Positions 14,348-22,957 of a stretch of DNA of 36,910 nt are shown piece by piece; position 1 is the stretch's first letter, and every line of letters begins with the position of its first letter. The notes beneath the pieces are model-generated. The model saw nothing but the letters and a program-made list of their open reading frames with translations. It had not been told where the DNA came from and ran no database searches. The stretch lies in NCBI GenBank assembly GCA_031281345.1, contig JAITFN010000008.1:1-36910 (forward strand). The letters run 5' to 3'. This stretch comes from Candidatus Fibrimonadaceae bacterium. GTDB taxonomy: Bacteria > Fibrobacterota > Fibrobacteria > Fibrobacterales > Fibrobacteraceae. The translations under genes were made by a program, and so were the position numbers.

Positions 14348-17126
14348 AAACTAAAACCCTAACCCCGTTCAGCCTAAGTTTTGGATCTTTCAAACTTTTT
14401 TTGCAGGCAATTATGTCTTTTTTCTTTTTATCCAAAATACGACCGAGTTCAAAATCACGCAAAAGCATATAAGTTTCTTCTGCGCGATGAATCTCACTCT
14501 CCAAAATTGGAATCACAATTTTTTCTGTTTCTTCAGATATTTTTTTTGCAACATTTTCAAGAGAACTTTTTGCTGTTTCAAAACCTTCCGTTGTAAAATA
14601 TTCCAATATGGAATAGGGAATGTCGACAGCTTTGCTATTCTGCAATTGCTTTGTTAGCAAATTTTCTGGAATGTTTTGCGTATTTCCTTTATTATCCAGC
14701 GTAACGCTCAACAAACGCTCGTTCACCAAATTATTTATTCCCCAATGCGAATTCACAGAAAATTCAAGAATAAAATTGTATTGGGCAAAAACTTTGCCGT
14801 TTGGCACAAAATCGCAAACAACACAAGCTGTAGTTCCAAAATCATCGCTTAAGGCCTTGTCAAAAAGCCTTTGCATAATTGGATGCTCCCAATGGAAAAA
14901 TTCTATGTTTTCGTAGTTAAGCGCGTTTTCTCTGCTGGTTGCAACTGTAATAGAACAGCCATCAAATTCCGAAACCTCTCCATTGTCCGAGGAATTTGCA
15001 AGGTTTGCCCCAAGCAAGGTTGCGTGTTCTGGTTGCTCTGGTGCCCCTTTAAGAACAAAACTGCCCTGATAAATTCCATTTTGAACTTCAATGTCTAAAA
15101 CCGAGAGCATGTCAAAGGCAAATGTGAAAAGTTCCTCGTTTGAGTCCATTTTTTGTGCAGCCGCAAGCAATTCACCGGATATTTTTTTGTTTTGAGAATT
15201 GAATTCAAGCAAGCGGTCTCTGCCGGCTTCTGCTTTTTCGTTTAGCAATTGCATCTCTTTTTTGCCGCGTGGCAAAAATTCCTTTAAAAATTTACTGAAT
15301 TTTTTTGCAGGGCTTTCCAAATAGCTTTTAAGCTCTGTTTCAAATTTGGCGTACATTTCTCCACCGCCCATCAAGGAATGCTCAAAAATTCCAAGTGCCT
15401 CGTGATACCACAAATAAAGCATCTCCGCTTTGCTCTTTTTTGCAAAAGGAACGTGGATGTAAATTTCTTCCCCTTGCCCAATGCGGTCTAAACGCCCAAT
15501 TCGCTGCTCTAACAAAGAAGAGTCTTCGGGTAAATCAAAAAGTACCAAATGCTGCGCGCTTTGGAAATTCCTGCCTTCGGAGCCTATTTCAGAAGAGAGC
15601 AAAACGTTTGGACCATCTGGCCGCATCCAAGCAGCGGCAGCCTTATCGCGTTCCAAAGATGTTTCCTCTTCTTTAAATGCAACTGCAACATCTTCACCTA
15701 AAAGCGATAAAAGCGCATTAACAGTATTTGATTTGGAGCATATAAGCAAAATTTTGTCTTTTTTATGTTCTTCAACAAAATCAGAGAGCCAAGACTTTAA
15801 CTCAGAATCACGTTCAAGCTGGTAAGTTTTCAATATTCTTTTAGGGAATCCCTTAACGCTTTTTCTGGTGTTGCGAAATACAGAAGAACCGGTGCCCAGA
15901 GCATCTATAACGCGGCTCATCCATTCTTCCGCAGTCAAAGACAAATCCGCTTTTATTGGTAGCCATGAGCGAATCGGAGATTTTTTTGGAATGTTTTTTT
16001 GCAAATCTTCCCAAGAGAGTTCTTCGTCTGAATCAAGAGAAATTTTAGATAAATCATTAGCCACGCTTTTATAGTTATTCTGATTTTTTTCAAATTCTAC
16101 CCAATTTTGAAAACGAGCGGAGTCTAAAAGCCTTAACCTGTAAAAATACGCTTCGGGAGCGAGTTGTATGGGCGTACCAGAGAGCAAAAGCAAACCCGGG
16201 ATTTTTTGAGAAAACTGCTCCGCTAGAATATACTCTGCATTTGCGCTCTCCGAAGTTTTCACTAGGCGATGAGCCTCATCCATAATCAGCAAATCCCAAG
16301 GAGCCTCCAAAGCAGCAGAGGCAATAAATTTGTTCTCAAGCAGAAATTCCAAGGAACATATAACGGTGTCGTGAAGCAAAAATACATTTTGCTCGGCAGT
16401 GGCATATTTTCTATGTTCAGAGATATAATCATCATCTATGCACGAAAACCAATGGTTGAATTTTTTGCCAAACTCAATTATCCACTGATTTTTTAACTGC
16501 TCTGGAACAATTAGCAAAGTTCTTTTTATTTTGCCATCTGTTTGAAGTGCATTCCAAATTAAACCGCTTTCTATGGTTTTGCCAAGCCCAACTTCATCGG
16601 AGAGCATAAGGCGCGGCAAAGAAACCGCTCTGGATGCTCTAAACGCCAAATACAACTGATGTGGCAAAAGCCTGAGCCTTGGCTTTAAAAAACCTCTCGC
16701 TATTGAAGATTTCCATATTCCACGCAACTTTGCCGCACTTTCCCTAAGACAAAAATCAAAATTACTAGAAAACTTTTTTTCAAGCAGCATATCCAAAATC
16801 TCAGAAGAATCAGAGCTTTGCGATTTAAAATTAATCTGGTCTTCCGAAATGCTTTTACCCTTGCTTTTGTAATGCAAAAGACAGTTTTCTTCTATAATTT
16901 CTTCAACAAAAAGAGAAGCTCCTTTAGTAGATGTTGCTTTTTCCCCTATTTTCAAAATATAGCGTTTAAGAGGTGGTTCGCCTTTTGAATTGTATGTGCG
17001 ACATTCACCAGAAACAGGAAAAAGCAAACTTATGGTTCTAAAATCCTGCTTAATAATCTGCCCCACACCAAGCTCAGGCTCGGCATAGCTCATCCATTTT
17101 TGACCTATTGCAAATTTAGGCACCAT
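14340..17126 (-). CDS. rapA: RapA-type SWI2/SNF2 RNA polymerase-associated ATPase
   Basis: This is a 928-residue protein. The N-terminus FAIGQKWMSYAEPELGVGQI aligns with the tandem Tudor-like RapA N-terminal domain, including RTISLLFPVSGECRTY. The SNF2 core has motif I DEVGLGKT (177-184), motif II DEAH (283-286), LLLSGTPIQL, and motif VI QRIGRLDRIGQ in the second lobe. The C-terminal part (about 600-928) matches RapA in layout though it is divergent. RapA recycles stalled RNA polymerase. Finding it between pilT and a PAP2 gene is unlike its solitary position in gammaproteobacteria. It starts 4 bases after pilT with a GAGG Shine-Dalgarno. Alternative: another SNF2 helicase using the RapA N-domain. 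Confidence 0.87.
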   Translation of the reverse strand: MVPKFAIGQKWMSYAEPELGVGQIIKQDFRTISLLFPVSGECRTYNSKGEPPLKRYILKIGEKATSTKGASLFVEEIIEENCLLHYKSKGKSISEDQINFKSQSSDSSEILDMLLEKKFSSNFDFCLRESAAKLRGIWKSSIARGFLKPRLRLLPHQLYLAFRASRAVSLPRLMLSDEVGLGKTIESGLIWNALQTDGKIKRTLLIVPEQLKNQWIIEFGKKFNHWFSCIDDDYISEHRKYATAEQNVFLLHDTVICSLEFLLENKFIASAALEAPWDLLIMDEAHRLVKTSESANAEYILAEQFSQKIPGLLLLSGTPIQLAPEAYFYRLRLLDSARFQNWVEFEKNQNNYKSVANDLSKISLDSDEELSWEDLQKNIPKKSPIRSWLPIKADLSLTAEEWMSRVIDALGTGSSVFRNTRKSVKGFPKRILKTYQLERDSELKSWLSDFVEEHKKDKILLICSKSNTVNALLSLLGEDVAVAFKEEETSLERDKAAAAWMRPDGPNVLLSSEIGSEGRNFQSAQHLVLFDLPEDSSLLEQRIGRLDRIGQGEEIYIHVPFAKKSKAEMLYLWYHEALGIFEHSLMGGGEMYAKFETELKSYLESPAKKFSKFLKEFLPRGKKEMQLLNEKAEAGRDRLLEFNSQNKKISGELLAAAQKMDSNEELFTFAFDMLSVLDIEVQNGIYQGSFVLKGAPEQPEHATLLGANLANSSDNGEVSEFDGCSITVATSRENALNYENIEFFHWEHPIMQRLFDKALSDDFGTTACVVCDFVPNGKVFAQYNFILEFSVNSHWGINNLVNERLLSVTLDNKGNTQNIPENLLTKQLQNSKAVDIPYSILEYFTTEGFETAKSSLENVAKKISEETEKIVIPILESEIHRAEETYMLLRDFELGRILDKKKKDIIACKKSLKDPKLRLNGVRVLVYA

Positions 17127-17130
17127 TGCC

Positions 17131-18264
17131 TCAAGAATTCATTTGCCAGGCTCTGTCGGAAGTTCCGGTTATGCCACGGAGTTTAAGTTCAAAGTCTTCT
17201 GGATTTGTAGCTGCATTCTTGGCCGTTTCCACAGATATTTTACCTTGGTTGTAAAGAGAAAGCAAAGCTTGGTCAAAGGTTTGGCTTTTGTATTGCATAT
17301 TTCCCTCGGCAACAGCGGTTTCTATGAACTCGGTTTTGTTTTTGTCCATAATGTATTCTTGTATGGCAGCGGTATTCACCAAAACTTCTGCCGCTGGGGT
17401 TCGCCCCACAACATCGCTCCTTGGCAGCAAGCGCAGGGATATTATTCCCTCCAAGCAAGAGGCGAGCAACAAGCGAATTTCATCGTGCTGATGAGGTGGA
17501 TACATCGAAAGTATGCGATGAATTGTCTCTGTTGCATTTGTGGTGTGAATTGTTGCAAAAACCATGTGGCCGGTATCTGCGGCGGTAAGGGCTATTTGCA
17601 TTGTTTCTAAATCTCGAATTTCGCCAATGAGCATAACATCTGGGTCTTGGCGAAGAGCAGCTTTAAGGGCATTTGCATAAGACATTGAGTCTGTCCCTAT
17701 TTCGCGCTGTGAAATTATGGATTTTTTATCTCTGTGCAAAAATTCAACTGGGTCTTCTACGGTTAAAACGTGAGTGGATTCCAATTCGTTTATGTGGTCT
17801 ATCATAGCTGCCAAACAAGTGGATTTGCCCGAACCTGTTGTGCCAGTGACTAAAACCAGCCCGCGTTTTTTGAGAGCGAGTTCCAAAACAATGGGTGGGA
17901 GTCCTAAAGATTCAAATTTTGGTATTTTAGAATTTATGTGCCTGAACACAATGGCAGGCGTTCCTCTTTGCCTAAATACATTAACGCGAAAACGGCCGAG
18001 TTCCCTTGCACTCAAGGCAAAATCGCATTCTTTCGTGTTCTCAAAAATCTCTTTTTGGGTTTGGTTCATTATATCGGCCAAAAAACTATCCATAAGCTGA
18101 TAGGTAATTTTTATATCATAGAGTTTTTTCAATTCTCCATGAATTCGGAAAGTTGGCGCAATTCCTATGCGAATGTGCAAATCGGAGGCTCCGTTATCCA
18201 CCATAGCCTTTAAAAGCTGTTCTATGCGCACTGCTATTTGTTCGGTCGTATGTGCTTCTGCCAT
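17131..18264 (-). CDS. pilT: Type IV pilus retraction ATPase PilT
   Basis: This is a 377-residue protein. It shows the PilT N-terminal region GASDLHIRIGIAPTFRI, Walker A GTTGSGKST (141-149), Asp box, Walker B VMLIGEIRD (210-218) and the His box FATIHTTNATETIHRI. PilT depolymerises type IV pili, powering twitching and DNA uptake. I chose the ATG at 18264 because AAAGGAGA lies 5 bases upstream; an in-frame ATG at 18282 overlaps the previous gene and has no such site. It follows the repeat-containing TPR gene by 14 bases. PilM- and PilN/O-like genes lie about 5 kb away on the same strand. Confidence 0.95.
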   Translation of the reverse strand: MAEAHTTEQIAVRIEQLLKAMVDNGASDLHIRIGIAPTFRIHGELKKLYDIKITYQLMDSFLADIMNQTQKEIFENTKECDFALSARELGRFRVNVFRQRGTPAIVFRHINSKIPKFESLGLPPIVLELALKKRGLVLVTGTTGSGKSTCLAAMIDHINELESTHVLTVEDPVEFLHRDKKSIISQREIGTDSMSYANALKAALRQDPDVMLIGEIRDLETMQIALTAADTGHMVFATIHTTNATETIHRILSMYPPHQHDEIRLLLASCLEGIISLRLLPRSDVVGRTPAAEVLVNTAAIQEYIMDKNKTEFIETAVAEGNMQYKSQTFDQALLSLYNQGKISVETAKNAATNPEDFELKLRGITGTSDRAWQMNS

Positions 18265-18278
18265 TTTTTCTCCTTTGG

Positions 18279-20312
18279 TCACATTTGTTTTTCTGCTATA
18301 GCTAGTTTTGCTTTTAAATCTGCATTGTTTGGATCTTGCATCAGGAGCTCCTTATAAACCCCAGCTGCTTTTTGCGGCAAACCTTGATCCATATAGAGTT
18401 CTGCCAAAGTCATAGTTGGTTTTTGAGCAAGTGCGGGATCTGCATTGTCAGTTGGCGGCACATAAGGCATAAGCTCTGGTTCTGCACCTACAGTTGGCGC
18501 AGATGCAAGCAGAGAATCTATATCTCCGGTTAAATCAGGTACGTCTTCTACCTTAGACGATAATTGCTCATTTATCAGGGCATCTAAATCTGGTGGGTTT
18601 GGAGAGCTTAGGGTATTAGATGCAAGCAAGGAACTTATATCGCCTGTTAAATCGGGTACATCTTCTACTTTAGACTTTAATTGCTCATTTATCAGAGCAT
18701 CTATATCTGGTGTGGTTGGGGAACTCGGAGGGCTTGGAGTACCAGAGATGGGTGCGGGCGGAAAAGTGATGGGCGGAAAAGAATAACCAGCCGCAAGTGA
18801 TGGCTCAAGAGAGGGTTCAGCAGGCATAGATGAAAGCAAGGAACTTATATCGCCTGTTAAATCGGGCATGTTGTCCACTCTGGATGTAAGCTGCTCTGCT
18901 ACCAAAGAATCTATGTCTGGAGGAGAGGAGCTTGGAGCGGTTAAAGTACCAGAAGCGGATAATATGTCTGAAGCCGATGCGAGCAAGGAATCCATATCGC
19001 CTGTCAAATCCGGTGCGTCTTCTACTTTGGATTTCAACTGCTCATTTATCAAAGAATCTAAATCTGGTGCTGCTGGAGCTGCAGGCTGCAACATGGAAGG
19101 TGCAGATGCGAGCAAGGAATCCATATCGCCTGTCAAATCCGGTACATCTTCTACTTTGGATTTCAACTGCTCATTTATCAAAGAATCCAAATCTGGTGCT
19201 GAGGCTGCAGTTTGCGACATGGAAGGTGCTGATGCGAGCAAGGAATCTATATCGCCTGTCAAATCCGGCAAATCTTCCACTTTGGATTTCAACTGCTCGT
19301 TTATCAAAGAATCCAAATCTGGTGCTGAGGCTGCAGTTTGCGATATGGAAGGTGCTGATGCGAGCAAGGAATCCATATCGCCTGTCAAATCTGGCAAATC
19401 TTCCACTTTGGATTTCAACTGCTCGTTTATCAAAGAATCTAAATCCGGTGCACCTGAAGACTGCGACATGGCAGGTGCCGATGCAAGCAAGGAATCAATA
19501 TCACCTGTCAAATCTGGCAAATCTTCCACTTTGGATTTCAACTGCTCATTTATCAAGGAATCTAAATCCGGTGGGCCTGCCGAAGTTAGAGCACCTGAAA
19601 CAGGCGGTAGTGACGAAGCCGATGCGAGCAAGGAATCCATATCGCCAGTCAAATCCGGCACGTCTTCCACCTTTGATTTCAATTGCTCATTTATCAGAGA
19701 ATCTAAATCTGGCGCAGCAGAGGCTGGTTTAGAAGCTTTAGGAGGAGGCGTATAAGGTACAATATCATCATCGGCAGGCTGCTCTTGTTTGCCGGCGGGT
19801 TCAAATATATTCGTAAATGTTTGCAAAAGCAAATCAGAAATTACATTATCTTCCTTATCATCTCCAGCATCATCTTCGCTCAAAAGGTCGTCTAAGGCGG
19901 CATTCACGCCACCGACAACAGAGTCGGTTTTTACCTTTACCTTAACCACAATTCCAGGTTCAAGTGTCCCTAAAATTTTCTGATATATTTCTGATTCTAC
20001 GGGTAGCCCCAATTTCTCTGATGTTTCCAAATACAATTTTTGCGCACACGAACAAAAAGAATCTTGCTCTGCCACAGCCTCAAAATCGGCTCTTGCTCCT
20101 GCTAAATCGCCTTTTTCTAGTAGTATGCGCCCTCTGGCAAGCCTGCCCGGTAAAAAATTATAATTTGCTTCCAAGCCCGTGTTCGCCGTAAGCAGAGCTT
20201 CGTCTAATTTTTTATCCATTCTTAGCAAATCTGCAAGCCAAGCGAATGCGAGCGATTTGGGATTTTTAGCGACAATCCTTTTTAAGTCTGTAATTTCTGC
20301 GCTATTAACCAT
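18279..20312 (-). CDS. TPR protein with nine copies of an acidic helical motif
   Basis: This is a 677-residue protein with no signal peptide. Residues 1-105 are TPR-like (AWLADLLRMDKKLDEALLTANTGLE and following). Residues about 200-620 hold nine copies of a 30-residue unit reading roughly PDLDSLINEQLKSKVEDxP then DLTGDxDSLLAS, joined by Pro/Ser/Ala spacers of 8-40 residues. The C-terminus (about 625-677) is another TPR (TLAELYMDQGLPQKAAGVYKEL). Each unit looks like two short amphipathic helices, so the protein may be a multivalent docking scaffold. I do not recognise the unit. It is the first gene before pilT, so a polar or pilus-complex role is possible (inference). The ATG at 20312 lies 7 bases after a TATATT box; the longer open frame runs through the divergent promoter into murD. 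Confidence 0.85.
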   Translation of the reverse strand: MVNSAEITDLKRIVAKNPKSLAFAWLADLLRMDKKLDEALLTANTGLEANYNFLPGRLARGRILLEKGDLAGARADFEAVAEQDSFCSCAQKLYLETSEKLGLPVESEIYQKILGTLEPGIVVKVKVKTDSVVGGVNAALDDLLSEDDAGDDKEDNVISDLLLQTFTNIFEPAGKQEQPADDDIVPYTPPPKASKPASAAPDLDSLINEQLKSKVEDVPDLTGDMDSLLASASSLPPVSGALTSAGPPDLDSLINEQLKSKVEDLPDLTGDIDSLLASAPAMSQSSGAPDLDSLINEQLKSKVEDLPDLTGDMDSLLASAPSISQTAASAPDLDSLINEQLKSKVEDLPDLTGDIDSLLASAPSMSQTAASAPDLDSLINEQLKSKVEDVPDLTGDMDSLLASAPSMLQPAAPAAPDLDSLINEQLKSKVEDAPDLTGDMDSLLASASDILSASGTLTAPSSSPPDIDSLVAEQLTSRVDNMPDLTGDISSLLSSMPAEPSLEPSLAAGYSFPPITFPPAPISGTPSPPSSPTTPDIDALINEQLKSKVEDVPDLTGDISSLLASNTLSSPNPPDLDALINEQLSSKVEDVPDLTGDIDSLLASAPTVGAEPELMPYVPPTDNADPALAQKPTMTLAELYMDQGLPQKAAGVYKELLMQDPNNADLKAKLAIAEKQM
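18499..19716 (-). repeat. Nine-copy coding tandem repeat in the TPR gene
   Basis: The repeat core is about 90 nt with variable in-frame spacers. The four or five central copies (about 19080-19600) have periods near 120-126 nt and are almost identical in DNA, differing mainly at third positions. The copies toward the C-terminus (18499-18930) have diverged more and have longer spacers. The gradient suggests recent expansion by unequal recombination in the centre. Confidence 0.85.
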
Positions 20313-20319
20313 GAGGGTA

Positions 20320-20342
20320 AATATAGTAAATTTTACTATCTT
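20320..20342. promoter_or_regulatory. Divergent back-to-back promoters (TPR gene / murD)
   Basis: AATATA at 20320-20325 (TATATT on the minus strand) and TATCTT at 20337-20342 (plus) flank an 11-base GTAAATTTTAC core, forming a near-palindrome. The minus box is 7 bases from the TPR-gene ATG at 20312. The plus box is 10 bases from the murD ATG at 20353, where an AGG provides at most a very weak ribosome site. Confidence 0.55.
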
Positions 20343-20352
20343 AACGCAGGTA

Positions 20353-21615
20353 ATGCTCAAACAACCAGTTGGAATTTTAGGATACGGCACAGAAGGCAAA
20401 AGCACTCAAAAATTTTTGCAGGAACAAGGCATAGAAAACATCCTTATTTTTGACAAAAAAGACGGCGAAAATTATTTGGAAAACTTGCCCAAATGCAAGA
20501 CCATTGTTCGCTCTGCCGGCGTTTATCCTTTGCAAAAAGAGATTTTAAATGCGCAGATGAAAGGGGCAATGCTAACCAGCCAAATAGAGCTTTTTTTTGA
20601 AATAATGCAGCGCGATTACCCGCACGTTCAAATAATAGGCGTAACAGGCACGCTCGGAAAAGGCTCCTGCGTTTCTATGATTGCCCACTGCCTAAAAACC
20701 TTAAATGTGCCTCATTCAATAGGTGGCAATTTTGGAATTCCAGCCCTTGATTTATTGCAAAACAAAGATTTGCTCTCAGATAAAAATACTGTGATTATAT
20801 TGGAACTGAGTTCCTTTCAGCTTATGACGCTTGGAGTTTCTCCGCATATTGGAGTGGTTTTGCAAACAACAAGCGAGCATTTGGATTGGCACACTTCTGT
20901 GGAACAATATAGAGATGCAAAAGCGAATTTGGTTCGCTGGCAAAAGAGGAATGATTTTTGCATTTATAACGCCACCTCCGAAGGTGCCACGCAAATAGCA
21001 ATGCAAAGCGGTGGAATAAAAAAGCCCTTTGACTCTCTTAAAATTCCGCTTGAGGAATGCAAGGTTATAGGGGTGCACCAACTGCAAAATATGGCGGCGG
21101 CCTCTCTTGCTTTGGAATGCCTAGGAATAGACTCAAGTGCCTGCATAAATGCTCTAAAACTCTACGAAGGCTTGCCGCTACGCCTGCAAAACATTGGCAC
21201 AAAAACCTACAAGAACAAAACCATCTCTTTTTACAACGATTCATATTCCACTCGCCCCGAAGCAACAATAGCCGCCGCAAAAGCAATGAGCAAACCTTTC
21301 ACACTAATACTAGGCGGCTCGGAAAAGAATGCAGATTTTACCGAACTTTCAAAAGAACTCGCAAAAAACAACCTGCTCAAAGGCATTGCTCTAATTGGAA
21401 GCACTGCAGAGAGAATGCAAAAATCCCTGCAAAACGAAAACTGCAAGGCAGTTATGGAAATTTTTGAAAATTTAGATGCTGCTTTTAAGTGGTGCTGCGA
21501 AACAACAGAAAACGGGGGAGCGGTTTTGCTCTCCCCCGCTTGCGCCTCTTTTGGTTTATTCAGCAACTACAAAGAAAGGGGCGAAAAATTTACACAAATG
21601 TTTTCCCAAATTTAA
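20353..21615 (+). CDS. murD: UDP-N-acetylmuramoylalanine-D-glutamate ligase
   Basis: This is a 420-residue protein. It shows the N-terminal UDP-binding GILGYGTEGKS, the central ATPase region, TSEHLDWH, GVHQLQNMAAA (Mur-ligase His/Asn region), NDSYSTRPEAT and the C-terminal signature [22 protein letters not shown], which is specific to MurD. It adds D-Glu to UDP-MurNAc-L-Ala in peptidoglycan synthesis. The P-loop is unusual: VTGTLGKGSC (97-106) instead of TGTNGKST, although the key Lys is kept. No other mur/fts genes are adjacent, so it is outside the usual division and wall cluster. The last 26 bases overlap the convergent argG. Confidence 0.9.
   Translation: MLKQPVGILGYGTEGKSTQKFLQEQGIENILIFDKKDGENYLENLPKCKTIVRSAGVYPLQKEILNAQMKGAMLTSQIELFFEIMQRDYPHVQIIGVTGTLGKGSCVSMIAHCLKTLNVPHSIGGNFGIPALDLLQNKDLLSDKNTVIILELSSFQLMTLGVSPHIGVVLQTTSEHLDWHTSVEQYRDAKANLVRWQKRNDFCIYNATSEGATQIAMQSGGIKKPFDSLKIPLEECKVIGVHQLQNMAAASLALECLGIDSSACINALKLYEGLPLRLQNIGTKTYKNKTISFYNDSYSTRPEATIAAAKAMSKPFTLILGGSEKNADFTELSKELAKNNLLKGIALIGSTAERMQKSLQNENCKAVMEIFENLDAAFKWCCETTENGGAVLLSPACASFGLFSNYKERGEKFTQMFSQI
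21506..21538 (-). terminator. Likely intrinsic terminator of argG, inside murD
   Basis: CGGGGGAG at 21513-21520 pairs perfectly with CTCCCCCG at 21531-21538 around a 10-nt loop. On the minus strand the hairpin is followed by GTTTTCTGTTGTTT, a reasonable T tract. It lies 52 bases past the argG stop and within the coding sequence of murD, whose codons there must satisfy both roles. Confidence 0.55.
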
Positions 21616-22834
21616 CCGGACTTTTTTTGCCGAGCAACATTCCCCTAGTTTTAAGCGGAAGCCCAAAGCAGCGAATAAAGCCTGTGGCATCCTTCTGGTC
21701 GTAAAACTCAACATCGCTAAAACCGCCCAAATCTGGGTCGTAAAGGCTAAATGGGCTTTCTACCCCTGCTGGAATTATGTTCCCTTTGTAGAGCTTTAAG
21801 GTTACAACACCCGAAACAGTTTTTTGAGTTTCTTTAACAAAGGCATCTAATGCTTGGCGAAGCGGTGTGAACCATTCGCCGTTGTAAACCAAGAATGAGT
21901 ATGTTTGAGCAAGTTTTTGTTTTTCTGCAAGAGTTGCTTTGTCCAAAACCAAGGATTCTAAAAGTTCGTGGGCTTTGTATAAAATTGTGCCACCCGGCGT
22001 TTCGTAAACTCCCCTGCTCTTTAAACCAACCAGCCTGTTTTCAACAATGTCTAGCAAGCCGCAGGCGTGTTTGCCGCCTATTTTATTTAGCATAGTGAGC
22101 AGAGTAACTGCATCCATTCTTCTGTTGTTCAGCGCAACCGGAACTCCCTGTTCAAAAATTAATTTAACGTATTCCGGCTTGCTCGGAGCCTTTTCAAAAG
22201 TCTTGGAGAGTTTTAGCATATCGTATTTATGCTCTTTTTCTGGGTATTCCAAAACCCCGCCTTCGTGCGATAAATGCCAGATATTGCCATCTTCTGAATA
22301 AATTTTCTTTTTTGAAATTCCACCCAGAGGAATGCGCCTTTTTTGCGCATAGTCAATGGCTTCTTCCCTGCTGTGAATATTCCATTTTGAATCTTTCCAA
22401 GGAGCAATAACTTTTAGTCGAGGATCCATAGCTGCATAAGTAAGCTCAAAGCGAACTTGGTCATTGCCTTTGCCTGTGGCTCCGTGGGCAACTGCATCTG
22501 CGTATTCTCTTTGCGCAACAAGCACCTGATATTTTGCAATCAAGGGTCTTGCAAATGAGGTTCCCAAAAGATATGTGCCCTCGTATTTTGCGCCAGCCTG
22601 CATTGTGGGCCAAACATAGTCTTCCAAAAACTCTTTGCGCAAATCCATAACATAACACTTGGAAGCACCGCTTGCAATGGCTTTTTTCTTTAACGCAGCA
22701 GCATTGCAATCACCCTGCCCAAGGTCTGCGGCAAAGGCTATAACCTCGCAACCATAATTTTCTCTTAGCCAAGGGATTATCACAGAGGTATCCAAACCAC
22801 CTGAATAAGCAAGAACGCATTTTTTTACTGTCAT
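21590..22834 (-). CDS. argG: Argininosuccinate synthase
   Basis: This is a 414-residue protein. It shows the N-type ATP pyrophosphatase loop [10 protein letters not shown] (9-18), FAADLGQGD, the [13 protein letters not shown] substrate-binding region and the later [30 protein letters not shown], all diagnostic of ArgG. It joins citrulline and aspartate in arginine synthesis. A perfect AGGAGG lies 7 bases upstream of the ATG. Only 21 bases separate the ATG from the 3' end of tRNA-Leu, with no room for a separate promoter, so the message is probably released by tRNA 3' processing. The end overlaps murD by 26 bases. argH is not adjacent. Confidence 0.97.
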   Translation of the reverse strand: MTVKKCVLAYSGGLDTSVIIPWLRENYGCEVIAFAADLGQGDCNAAALKKKAIASGASKCYVMDLRKEFLEDYVWPTMQAGAKYEGTYLLGTSFARPLIAKYQVLVAQREYADAVAHGATGKGNDQVRFELTYAAMDPRLKVIAPWKDSKWNIHSREEAIDYAQKRRIPLGGISKKKIYSEDGNIWHLSHEGGVLEYPEKEHKYDMLKLSKTFEKAPSKPEYVKLIFEQGVPVALNNRRMDAVTLLTMLNKIGGKHACGLLDIVENRLVGLKSRGVYETPGGTILYKAHELLESLVLDKATLAEKQKLAQTYSFLVYNGEWFTPLRQALDAFVKETQKTVSGVVTLKLYKGNIIPAGVESPFSLYDPDLGGFSDVEFYDQKDATGFIRCFGLPLKTRGMLLGKKSPVKFGKTFV

Positions 22835-22855
22835 AGAAACACCTCCTAAAAAAAC

Positions 22856-22938
<83 letters not shown>

Positions 22939-22948
22939 GGCAGATAGG

Positions 22949-22957
22949 AATATAGTT
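22949..22957 (-). promoter_or_regulatory. Predicted promoter of the tRNA-Leu-argG unit
   Basis: Minus-strand AACTATATT gives TATATT at 22954-22949, 10 bases before the mature tRNA 5' end, predicting a start near 22942 and a 4-nt 5' extension. The box overlaps the end of the PilN/O-like gene. No consensus -35 is evident. Confidence 0.5.

Noticed and set aside
18499-19716. Regularly spaced repeats that might look like a CRISPR array
   Set aside because: The repeats are about 90 nt, in frame, with protein-level conservation and short Pro/Ser spacers, so this is a coding repeat.
18868-19755. Long open frames on the plus strand opposite the TPR gene, with repeated residues
   Set aside because: They are the antisense reading of the coding tandem repeat; the minus-strand frame has TPR domains, sensible spacers and a promoter.
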